Below, in pieces: positions 55,501-64,000 of a DNA stretch of 64,000 nt (position 1 is its first letter; each line of letters begins with the position of its first letter). A program made the translations under genes and the position numbers. The notes beneath the pieces were generated by a model. It worked only from the letters and a program-made list of their open reading frames with translations. It was not told where the DNA came from and made no database searches. Where the stretch lies: assembly GCA_003508835.1 (NCBI GenBank), contig PUFA01000072.1, positions 3,570,501 through 3,634,500 on the forward strand, given 5' to 3'. The stretch is from Eonycteris spelaea. Lineage: Eukaryota > Chordata > Mammalia > Chiroptera > Pteropodidae.

Positions 55501-55749
55501 TACTTAAAAAGTGCCTCTAAAGAGGAATCACAGGAATTGAAGATCATTGATTGCAGTGTGACCACAGTCAGGCTTTTGACCTGGTCCAAGTCTCAGTTTC
55601 TTCTTCAGTGAAATGAAAGGGTTGGCCTGAGTGACCTCTAAAGTACCTTTCAGCTCTCCACTTCCAGGGAAAATGTCCAGGAACAGCTGAGTCAGAGTAT
55701 CAGCAGCTGAGCTACAAGGAGAAGACACACCTAGACCTAGAGCAAAGAG
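52521..55749. other. AT-rich, gene-free region
   Basis: No open frame of note from 52903 to 55134, no assignable repeat and low CpG. It could be a transcript body or 3' UTR of something starting in the CpG segment; nothing in the sequence decides this. Confidence 0.5.
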
Positions 55750-55960
55750 CACAAGTGAGACCTGATGCAAACCCTCCCTGCATTTACCAGCTTTGTGACC
55801 TGAGGCAAGTTACTTAACTCCTCTGAGCTTCCATTTTCTTATTTAAAACTGGATAGTCATAGTATTTTATTCACAGAATTGTTTGAGGATTAATGAGACA
55901 CTGCATATAAGACTGGCAGAGAACCTGACAATAGTATATGCTTAGTGAATGGTGACGGCT
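55750..55960 (+). repeat. MIR SINE
   Basis: Sense MIR: ttaccagctttgtgacctga, ggcaagttacttaactcctc tgagc, tttgaggattaatgagacac and atgcttagtgaatg. Confidence 0.85.
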
Positions 55961-56689
55961 GAAATTTAAAAGAGAAGGAGAGGGAGATGGGGAGGGAGGG
56001 AGGAAAAAAGGAAGGGAAGGAAGGTCACAGATGGGGCAGTTAGGGAGGTCCGATGAAGACAGCCACCTAGTGCAAAGTCACATTTCTTCAGGAAGCCATC
56101 TGCTTGAACGTTAATGAATGTTTGTACTATGCAAAATCCTACTTCTTTAAACAAACTTTAATGATTTAATGTACATGTACCACATTTTGTTTGTGAAAAC
56201 ATACAGAGAGATCTGTACAAGTTCGATTTGATTTTATATTTTAAAAAATACATACATATGACATTAATCATAATGCATTTTACTTTGATCTCCCTCGTCT
56301 TCATTCAGTATTCTTAGCTGATGTTTTTCAGGCTCTTTACCCTCACCCCATAAGAGGCATTATGGCGTTCCCCAATTTTATGATCGAGAATGGCTTGATT
56401 AGGGAATGAGGATAAGAGAAAGGCCAAATATTTGGGCCAAATATAATTTTTCTGCTAATTAATTTGATAAAACAACCAGCAAATATTTTAAAATAATTTC
56501 CGGGTCACAACAGTCCAGAGAGAATTTGTTGTCAATGAGTTTGCAGAATGAAAATGAAGGATCCTAATCAGAAACATGGAAATGCAAGAAGGAATGAATA
56601 ATACCAGAAAGAATAAACATATGGGTAATTATTAATGAATATTAAATGTCAGCCCAATAATTACCATGTCTTTTGGAATGTAAATATAT
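55961..56689. other. AT-rich sequence before L1
   Basis: A GA-rich patch at 55970-56030, otherwise unassigned. Part of 56400-56690 may already be L1. Confidence 0.4.
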
Positions 56690-58467
56690 GCACAGAACTA
56701 AAAATGTACAACAACAACACAAAATGAAGAAGGGGATAAACTATTAGGAAGCTAAAGTTTTCTAAGGTCCTAGCAGTACTAGGAAACTGATAAAAGTAAT
56801 AATATGTTACATGTCTTTTAATTTCTAGGTTAACTAAAAGAAAAAATTGTATAACAACAGAATAAATAACCTACAAGTTTGGGGTACAGAATAGAGTAAG
56901 AGATAAAAGTGTATTAATCCAAAAGAAGGCAAGAAAGAAGGAAAAAAGGGACATAAAACAGATGAGTCAAATAGAAAACAAATAGTAAGAAAGTAAGAAT
57001 AAACCCAACTACATCAAAATTTGCATGTAAATGGACGAAACAATCCAAGTAAAAGACCGAGATTAGATAAAGAAACAAAACCCAATTATATGTAACTTTT
57101 GAGAGACAAATATATGGAGTCAGAATGATTACAAAGATGAGAAAAGACAGATGATACAAACTCTAGCAAAAAGAAATCAAGCATATTAAGGCAAGAAGAA
57201 TTACTAGTAATAAAGAGGGACACATAATGGATCAATACAACAGAACAATCAGAAATCTATATGTACTCAATGACCTAACTTCAAATGGTTAAGAGAAAAA
57301 TGACTAAAAGAAGAGACAAATCCACAATCATAGTGAAAGACTAACATACCTTCCTCAACAATTTAGACAGCAAGCAGATAAAAGACCAATAAAAATATAG
57401 GAGATCTAAAAAACATAATTAACAAATGACCTGGTTGTTATGCATAGAAAACTGTACTCAACAGTGAATTTACATTTTTAAGTGTATATGAAATATATAC
57501 TAGAATTGACCATATAGTGAAAATAAAGCCTCAGTAAATTTCAAAACATTACAGTCATTCAGAATGTTGTTGGACCACAATGGAATTAAACTAGAAATCA
57601 ATAATAAAAAGATTATATTGATTATAGAAATTTAAAAATACATTTCTAAATAATCCACAGATTAAAGAAGAAATCCAAACAGACATTAAAAAATATTTGG
57701 AACAGAATGATAATATGAGCATAACTTACAAAAACTCACAGGAAACAGCTAATGCAGAGCAGAGAAGGAAATTTATAATCTTAAAAAATACATATTAGAA
57801 AAATGGAAACATTGAAAATCAATGATTAATTCTTCTATCTCAAGACTTATTAAAAGAACCACAAATTAAATTTAAGGAAAGTAGGAGGAATTAAATAATA
57901 AAGATTATAAACAGTGAAATAGAAAACATACAACAGAGAAAATTAACATAATCAAAAGTTGATTCTCTGAAGTGGAAATTTACCAATTAATAATTGGTAA
58001 ATTCCTAGAAATATTAATCAACAAAAAAGAAAACACAAATTCCCAATATTAGAAATGAAAAAGATTGTCACTACAGATCTTACAGACATCAAAAGGATTA
58101 ATAAGAGAATATTATTTTTAAAAAAAATTATACCAAAAATGTGACAGCTTGGATGAAATGGAAAAATTTCTTGAAAAAAATGTAACTTTCTAAAACCAAC
58201 TGAAGAAAAAGAAAAATTGAATTTCTAACATCTAATAAATAAATCGAATCTATTATTCAAGATCTTCCTGCAAAGAAAACTGCAAGCCAAGAGGACTTCA
58301 CCAGTTAATTCTTGCAAATATTTAAATAATATCAATCTTATACAAACTTTCCCAGAGAATAGAAAAACAGAGTATACTTCCCAACTCTTATGGGGCCAAC
58401 ATAACCTCGATACAAAATTGGACAGAGATATTATTACAAGAAGGAAAAATTACTGGCCAGTCTCTCA
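56690..58467 (+). repeat. Old L1, sense: ORF2 endonuclease and start of reverse transcriptase, left part
   Basis: Runs in L1M ORF2 order: gtaaatggacgaaacaatcc, accacaatggaattaaacta gaaatcaata, gaaatttataatc, aaattaacataatcaaaagt tg, tgcaagccaagaggacttca ccag and ccaactcttatggggccaac. Numerous stops and indels; no coding capacity. Cut at 58467 by an LTR. Confidence 0.85.
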
Positions 58468-59189
58468 TGTTGCGATATAATAGAAAATATTTGGCCTTTG
58501 TACAGATTCCTGGCTCATAGCCCTGAACCTTTGAATCTAAGGAGTGATAAGAGTACCTTTCTGCTGATGAGATGTCTGGTGACTGGTCGCCCTTAGGGCT
58601 GGTCGCCAGAAAAACCAGCACAATAAGAGGCTGGAACTTTCTGCCAGCCACCACCTTTACAGGAAGGAAAGGGCTGGAGATAAAGTACCTCACCAATGCC
58701 TGGTGATTTAATCAATCGTGTCTACGTAATGAAACCTCCATTGAAGACCCTAAATGACAGGGTTCAGAGAGCTCCTGGGCTGGTGAAGACATGGAGGTGC
58801 CGGGAGGGTGACTTGCACACACGCAGTATGGAAGCTCCACGTCCATATCTTGCCCTGTGCATTTCTTCTATTTGCCGATATTGAATTGCATCTTTTATAA
58901 TAAACTGGTACCAGTAAGTAAAGCACATTCCAGCGTCCTGTGAGTCATTCTAACAAATTATCGAGACTTGGTGGGGGCGGGTATGTGGAAGCCCCCCATT
59001 TATAGCCAGTGGACTTGACACTGGCACCAGAAGTGGGGATCGTCTGGTGGGACTGAGCGCTGAAACCTTTGGAATCTAATGCTTACTCCAGGTACTGCGT
59101 GTCAAAACTGAACCGAGCTGTTGGACACACAATTTGTGTCAGAGAATCTGGAGAACTGGTTGGTGTCAGGAGGGAAAAACAAAACAAAA
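58468..59189 (+). mobile_element. Solo LTR inserted in L1, 4-bp TSD
   Basis: A 722-bp LTR from tgttgcgata to caaaacaaaa, flanked by CTCA on both sides (58464-58467 and 59190-59193). It contains atttaatcaatcgtgtctac gtaatgaaacctcc and the polyadenylation region ttttataataaactggtacc, as in a mammalian ERV LTR. The 4-bp duplication suggests class I. No gag, pol or env remains. Family name not assigned. Confidence 0.75.
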
Positions 59190-59540
59190 CTCACGAATAT
59201 AGATATAGAATTCTAAATAAAATATTGCAAATAAAATCAAGCATCCAACTAGGGTTTATTCCAGGAATGCAAGGGTAACTCAATATTCTAAAATCAATCA
59301 AGGGGAGTCTTTGGCCATGCTACCCTGAATGACCTGATCTTGTCTGATCTCGGAAGCTAAGCAGGGTCAGGCCTGGTTAGTACTTGGATGGGAGACCACC
59401 TAGGAAGACCAGGTGCTGTAGGCAATAAAAAAAATAAATAGTAAATAAATTTTAAAAACAAAAAAAAAAAATTTAAATCAATCAAGATGAGTCTTTAGCA
59501 GAAAGACATAAAAAATTAAATCAGAAAGCATCTTGATAGA
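59190..59540 (+). repeat. L1, right part, interrupted by a 5S-derived SINE
   Basis: L1 resumes at gaatatagatatagaattct and goes on to ggtttattccaggaatgcaa gggtaactcaatattctaaa atcaatca, the L1M reverse transcriptase region. A SINE splits it at 59313. After the SINE, aaattaaatcagaaagcatc and ttgatagacag follow. Confidence 0.8.
59307..59474 (+). mobile_element. 5S rRNA-derived SINE (MEG-RS/RL-like)
   Basis: A 5S rRNA-like body (about 59307-59423) with an A-rich tail (59424-59474). Flanking copies of AAATCAATCAAG..GAGTCTTT at 59291-59312 and 59475-59496 match at 20 of 22 bases. The internal control region is intact: cggaagctaagcagggtcag, acttggatgggagaccacc. Upstream it lacks two bases of 5S and has several changes, so this is a retroposon, not a 5S gene. 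Megabat SINEs of this kind are described. Confidence 0.85.
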
Positions 59541-59804
59541 CAGATATATAACAATGACAGCCTCAGGGAAAGCATCCGATGCATCTTTCCTTTCCCCTCT
59601 CTGAATTCTGTCCATCCAGTTAGAACTAATTTGTAGGAGAAAGCTGAGGTCTATTCCAGGCCTGGCCTGACCCATAGGCCAGGACTGTTATGTTACAAGG
59701 GCGTTGATTACAGGACCTCCTGGCTTTGCACTTTGATCCTCATCTCCCCCATGTCTCTTCCTGAAACTTTTATCTGGAAGGCAAACAGAAGGAGGCTGGC
59801 AAGT
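59541..59804. other. Unassigned sequence between L1 and MIR
   Basis: No clear element or coding signal. Confidence 0.4.
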
Positions 59805-60000
59805 AGGTACTATCGAACAATTATTTATTGTACCAAATGCTTTGGCAGGTACTTAAAGGAACAGATATGAACCAAGATCCTGGAAGATTAAGTTAACTCA
59901 TCAAAGGTCTCACCGTTGATCAATGGCAGGGCTGAGATGTGAACCCAGTCAGTGTGGTTCCAGAATTCACTCCTAATCATTCCGTGTCACTAACGCTACC
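59805..60000 (-). repeat. MIR SINE
   Basis: Reverse MIR: tactatcgaacaattattta ttg, gttaactcatcaaaggtctc accg, ggcagggctgagatgtgaac ccag. Confidence 0.75.
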
Positions 60001-60049
60001 CGGGCTTAACTAACCATCATACTAAGCAGTAAATATGGAATAGATACAG

Positions 60050-60580
60050 GAGACGCATGCTGTGAAAGCACAAAGGGAGGAGATTCGTTCTGACTGGGTG
60101 TGGGCTGATTCTGGAAGCTTTTAAAGAAAGCGGTAACAGTTCAACTGGGACTTAAAAGATGACGTTTTAACAAGCAAAAAAAAAAATGAGAGTGTCTAAG
60201 TCAGGAAGGATATATTCAACGCTGTAGTAACAGTTTTAGCACAACAAAGATTTATTCCTCATGCCAGCGCTAAACCCAAGTGTCTAATGTCCAGGGCATT
60301 GCCTCGACATCATGACTCAACAATCCGGGCTGCTGCCATCTGTGGGCCCTCGTTCCATCTCTGAACAGAGGAAGAGACAAAAATGTGGAGAACTTGCATC
60401 TGCCCTTCAATGCTTTCAGCCTGGAAGCCGTACAGGTCGCTTCTGCCGGTGGCCCGGTTCTAACTAAGAGAGCGCATGGAACATTCAGGAAGGAGTTATT
60501 GCATTCCAGACTGAGGAGCGAACGTGTGCAAGGGCACGAAAGGATAAAAATGCAAGGCACGCACTGAGACGAGCAAACAC
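60050..60580 (+). repeat. L2 split by an unassigned repeat
   Basis: L2 at 60050-60190 (aaagcacaaagggaggagat, gggacttaaaagatgacg) and at 60455-60580 (ttgcattccagactgaggag, gtgtgcaagggcacgaaagg). 60190-60450 between them looks like a separate retroposon starting near an A-run at 60177-60186. Confidence 0.55.
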
Positions 60581-60635
60581 ATCTAGGAGCTGATAAGCCC
60601 GGAACGTCATTTCCTAGGTGTACAAACAAATCGCT

Positions 60636-61352
60636 CGAGCTGTCACAACATAATTCCACAGACCGGGTACTTAAACATACCGTTCTGGAGGCTGGAAAGG
60701 GCGAGACCTAGGTGCCGGGAGGATTGGATTTTTCTGAGGTCCCTTTCCTAGGCTCCCAGAGGGGCTGTCCCTTTCGGAGTCTTAATCTCTTGGTACAAGG
60801 ACACCAATAAAATTGGATTAGGGCCCACCCTAACTGCCTCGTGTTCCCTGAATCACCTCTTTAAAGGCTCTGTCTCTGTTACGGTCTGAAAGTTGGTGCC
60901 CCCCCCAAATTCATACATTGAAGCCCTAACCCCCATTGTGACTGTATTTGGAGATGGGGTGCCTCTAGGAAGTAATTAAACTTGAATGAGGTCATAAGGG
61001 TGGGGTCTTGATCTGATAGGATTAGTGCTTATAAGAACAGATGCTAGCGAGCTGCTGTCCTCCCCCTCCCCCACCCCAGGGCATACAGAGGTCATGCAAG
61101 GACACAGCAAGATGGCAGCTGCCTACGAGCCAAGGGGAAAGCCTCAGAGTGAAACATACCTTGTAGGCATCTTGATCTTGGACTTCCCAGCTCCCAGAAC
61201 TGTGAGAAAATATATTTCAATCCGGGGTATTCTGTTAGGGTATCTCAAACAGACTCCGACAATCACCTAATACAGTCACATTCTGAGGTACAGGGGTTAG
61301 GGCTTCGACACATGAATCTGGGGGGTGGGACACAATTCAGCCCCTAACAATA
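60636..61352 (-). repeat. MLT1-type LTR (outer), split by another LTR
   Basis: Reverse LTR: ccacagaccgggtacttaaa, tctggaggctggaaagggcg, accaataaaattggattagg gccc and cacctctttaaaggc on the left (60636-60876); acagtcacattctgaggtac, gacacaattcagcccctaac on the right (61262-61352). The two parts run on if 60877-61261 is removed. Confidence 0.75.
60877..61261 (+). repeat. MLT1-type LTR (inner), inserted in the outer LTR
   Basis: A sense LTR from tgttacggtctgaaagttgg to agactccgaca, with aaattcatacattgaagccc taaccccc and ccagctcccagaactgtgag in order. Aged 5-bp flanks GTCTC and ATCAC fit a decayed duplication. No internal ERV genes. Confidence 0.75.
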
Positions 61353-61359
61353 GACAACT

Positions 61360-61565
61360 GGAAGCCATTGGAGAGAAGCATCATAGTTTGCCTTGTTTTA
61401 GAAGATGGGAACCCAGTGAGCTGGTGATAGGGACAGTCCAGGCAGAAGCAGTGAAGAGGAGAGACAAAGGAGAGCAGAACTGTACACGTGGATTCTTGTC
61501 CTTGGCGACCGGACGTGATTTGGTGAGGGTAGGAGGACATGATTCCAAGGTTTCCAGGGCCCCCC
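61360..61565 (+). repeat. L2 fragment
   Basis: Sense L2: gtgatagggacagtccaggc agaagcag, then gacgtgatttggtgagggta gg. Weak at both ends. Confidence 0.45.
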
Positions 61566-62089
61566 TACCCCACGTCCCCGCCACGCGGAGAGTGGTATTG
61601 GTCTCCAAAACAGGAAACACAAAAGCAGCAGCCCGCGTTGGAAGAGAAAGCCTTCAGTTTGTGCCACGCTGCTAGAACACACACGCAGAAATGCCTAGGA
61701 GACAACCAGAATACGGTGAGTGAGGAAGGGTGTCCAGGAGGAGGGTACAGCATCACGAGAGGGATGGAGGCGAGAAATAGCACGGTCAACGAGTACAGTG
61801 TCCTCGAAGGTCTCTCCTTGCCTGTGAACTCAGTCCTTCCCGCCCTCCTCATAACCCCTTCCTCCAGCCTGCTACACCTGCTCCCGGAGCACCCCTCAAA
61901 TGTAGCTAGCACCTCGACTCTCGCCAGCAAAGTCCAGAGCCATCCAAATGGAAGGCTCCCTCTTAATTCAACTGTCTCGCTCTTGCAGTAGCCATTTTCC
62001 TGCAGTTCATCTTAATTCTGTGTAACATTGCTTGCTCACGAAGTCCTTTTACATACTGCACGAATGGACCTGTGGTCTGAACGAGACCA
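61566..62089. other. Unassigned sequence
   Basis: Open frames on both strands have no recognisable domain. Part of 61840-61950 is weakly L2-like. Confidence 0.4.
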
Positions 62090-62545
62090 CTGGGTTCCCC
62101 AGATTCAGCGAAGCTTTCCGAATCAGCTGGGTGACCCTGGGCCAGTTGTTTGACCTCTCTGAACTTCAGTACTTTCATCCACTGGGGGAAAAAATGTAAT
62201 ATCTGCTCCATCTATTAAAAAAAAGGCGGGGATGTGGTTCCATAGTGAGCGGTTAGCACGTCTGCTTTACACGTAGAAGGTCCTGAGTTTGTGTCCCAAT
62301 AGAGTACACAGTCCATGGTCTGTGGCCATGTTATCCTGAACAAGCCCGATGTCTGGTCTCAGAAGCTAAGCAGGGTCAGGCCTGGTTAGTACTTGGATGG
62401 GAGACCACCTGGGAAGACCAAGTGCTATAGGCATAAATAATAATAATAAATAAAAATAAAATAATAAAACAATAAGGAGGTGGTTGTGAACATTAAATAA
62501 AAATATTGCATGTGAAGCAGTTGTGTAATCTCTAAGGCAATACTG
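62090..62545 (+). repeat. MIR SINE split by a hybrid SINE
   Basis: MIR left part (62090-62219): aatcagctgggtgaccctgg gccagttgtttgacctctct. MIR right part (62475-62545): ggtggttgtgaacattaaat and attgcatgtgaagcag. The two parts are collinear. Confidence 0.75.
62228..62475 (+). mobile_element. Hybrid tRNA-Val/5S rRNA SINE (MEG-TR-like)
   Basis: The head (62236-62308) follows tRNA-Val(UAC) closely: ggttccatagtg, gcggttagcacgtctgcttt acac, gaaggtcctgag, with anticodon TAC at 62268-62270. The body (62318-62432) is 5S-like: gtctgtggccatg, agaagctaagcagggtcagg, acttggatgggagaccacct. A tail of AAT/AAA units follows (62433-62475). The A box has lost one T and the B box is damaged, so it is not a working tRNA gene. 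Confidence 0.85.
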
Positions 62546-62879
62546 GAGCAGTGACAGCCGGGGTAGAATTGGACGGACCAGCTAATAAAAACACAAAAAA
62601 GAAAAGAAGAAACGCAGCTTGACCACAGATTCTAAAGATCGAGAGATTTAACTGAATGTTTCTTATGGATCCAATTCTTTGATTGCTACAAATGACATCA
62701 TCTCTGCCCTCGGGGAGCTGGAACAGCCAAGTATATAAACAGATAGAGAGTAACAAACGGAACGGGATAAATTGTGCCCCGGGAGGTGATACAGTCCAAA
62801 CTGCACAGGGGCTCGAAGGAAGCAGAGATCATCAGGATGGTCAAGGAACATTGAGGAAGTAGACTTTGAAGGGAGCCCA
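62546..62879. other. Unassigned sequence
   Basis: Nothing recognisable; weak L2-like similarity at 62690-62870. Confidence 0.35.
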
Positions 62880-63490
62880 TGATGTGGCCACCCTGGAGAA
62901 GGAGAACCGTGCAGGGGACCCTGACTTGTTAAAATGCTTGCTGCCACTTCCCACCCAGCCAGCCTTGCTCCTAAAGCTGAAGGCTCCTCCCTTCCCAAGA
63001 AGAGAAGGAGAGTGAATAATGCCCTAAGTCCATGCTGAGGGCTGGGATTTCCGCTTTCAATGTGTTGCTAAACCAGCATTTGCAACTGAACCACCACCTA
63101 AACCACCAGTGATCACCTGCAAGGTCGAGGTCGCTCTGGGGCACAGCGCGAGCAGCTCAGCCAGCGAGCAAGACTGACTGCAGCAGGTGGCACCCAGGGC
63201 TCCTGGTGCGAGAGGAACCGCAGGCTTCATCTGCACAGATGCTTTCTGAGCTCGCATGATGGTTCTGGAACAGAAACTATTCGTTTCAGCTCCATTCAGA
63301 GCTGCAGTTTCTGACCTTCTGCAGTGTCAAGGCCTGGCATTGTCGCAGGCCACTGGGTCAGCCAAGTAGCCGGCAGCAAGGGAAACAAAGAGATGCCCCC
63401 AGCAGGGTGGGGGGTGCGTGGCGGTGGCCAGCTTCTCTGGACGTGGCCAGGGGACCATGGAGCCAGGGCTGAGGGAGTGTCTCCTTCCTG
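62880..63490 (+). repeat. Unclassified ~600-bp repeat, copy B
   Basis: Collinear with 37403-37985. Shared segments include ggggaccctgacttgttaaa, ccagcatttgcaactgaacc, tggttctggaacagaaacta ttcg and ccttctgcagtgtcaaggcc. It has an extra ~20 bp near 63238-63258. Copy A is in RGS9 intron 1, so this is a dispersed repeat and not a tandem duplication. Confidence 0.75.
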
Positions 63491-63524
63491 CAGCAGCCAG
63501 CTCCCCCGTCTTCCCCAGCACGCA

Positions 63525-63543
63525 GCGTGCACGCGCGCGCGCG

Positions 63544-63580
<37 letters not shown>
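63525..63580 (+). repeat. (CG)n(CA)n alternating purine-pyrimidine tract
   Basis: 56 bp of unbroken purine-pyrimidine alternation: GCGTGCAC, then CG repeats to about 63552, then CA repeats to 63580. Strong Z-DNA potential. Confidence 0.9.
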
Positions 63581-63582
<2 letters not shown>

Positions 63583-63599
63583 ATTATGCTAGTTTCTAA

Positions 63600-64000
63600 T
63601 ATAGGCCTTAAAACTTCCTCTTCCTCTCACGCATAACTTTTCAGGTCATAAGTAACTTGCACTGGACTTCACTGGGTGAAACAACCCTCTTCTCAGTCTG
63701 GAGCTGAACAGTGGATGGAGGGGTTTTACCTGCTTTGCTAGTTTGAAACGGAAACCTCTCTGATAAAAACATCAGCAGGTTCATTCCTTTCCCTTTGTGT
63801 TAAAGAGATACATGTATTTGTGTATCTGTACATGTACGCATCTATGAAGAATTTTAAACTAAACTTCAAAGAGCACCAACAAAAACTATTTTTTAAAAAC
63901 ACAATAAAGAGAGGCAGATTTCTTCCCAATGGGGAGGTTCCACTGTGTACCAAGAAAGGATCTGCTGAGAAGACAGGAACAGGTGTGTGCCATGTATGTT
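63600..64000. other. Unassigned sequence at window end
   Basis: AT-rich, no coding signal or assignable repeat. Confidence 0.4.

Noticed and set aside
58468..59189. Provirus with coding genes
   Set aside because: Only one LTR is present between 4-bp duplications; no gag, pol or env sequence is seen.
59307..59423. Functional 5S rRNA gene
   Set aside because: It lacks bases in the 5' half, has several changes, an A-rich tail in place of a T-run terminator and a target-site duplication, so it is a retroposon.
62236..62308. Functional tRNA-Val(UAC) gene
   Set aside because: The A box has a deletion, the B box is altered, the acceptor stem does not pair well and no terminator follows; it is the head of a SINE.
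45216..64000. GNA13, the neighbour upstream of RGS9 in human
   Set aside because: I looked for its N-terminal coding exon in this region and saw no match, so it must lie beyond the window.

Overview
This is mammalian nuclear DNA: intron-rich, without operons, and full of old interspersed repeats (MIR, L2, eroded L1 3' ends, MLT1-type LTRs, hAT DNA transposons). The best lineage clue is two SINEs built on 5S rRNA, at about 59307-59474 and 62220-62475. The second joins a tRNA-Val(UAC)-like head to a 5S-like body. 5S-derived and hybrid tRNA/5S SINEs (MEG-RS, MEG-RL, MEG-TR) are described from megabats (Pteropodidae). No recent L1 and no primate, rodent, carnivore, ruminant or horse SINEs are visible, which fits. 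A fruit bat is therefore the most likely source; this is inference, not proof.

The only protein-coding gene I can support is RGS9 on the minus strand. Thirteen consecutive coding exons lie between 44848 (start codon) and 1789, all with AG acceptors and GT donors. They encode about residues 1-326: the N-terminal and DEP/DHEX region (exons 1-8), the GGL domain that binds Gbeta5 (about exons 10-12) and the first part of the RGS catalytic domain (exon 13). The rest of the RGS domain and the isoform-specific C-termini lie beyond position 1. RGS9 speeds GTP hydrolysis on transducin in photoreceptors and on Gi/o in striatum. Exon 4 (28206-28314) is 109 bp, not the expected 107 bp, with one extra base in each of two A/T runs. 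As written, this breaks the DEP reading frame. It is either a pair of homopolymer sequencing errors or a real lesion.

Layout: 1-44848 is RGS9 and its introns. About 44930-45215 is its GC-rich promoter, with a CCAAT box, an octamer/TAATGARAT-like site and a strong CTCF-like motif. 45.2-52.0 kb is intergenic with MIR, L2 and L1 remnants. 52.03-52.52 kb is a second CpG-rich segment with clustered ETS-type motifs, a candidate promoter of an unidentified transcript. From 52.6 kb the sequence becomes AT-rich and gene-free. 56.7-59.5 kb is an old sense L1 split by a solo LTR and by a 5S-derived SINE. 59.8-63.6 kb is dense in repeats, including an LTR inserted in another LTR, a MIR split by the hybrid SINE, the second copy of an unclassified ~600-bp repeat (first copy in RGS9 intron 1), and a (CG)n(CA)n Z-DNA-prone tract.

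No functional rRNA or tRNA gene, CRISPR array, intact viral gene or prokaryotic operon is present. Repeat family names come from memory of consensus sequences, so boundaries are approximate except where target-site duplications fix them.
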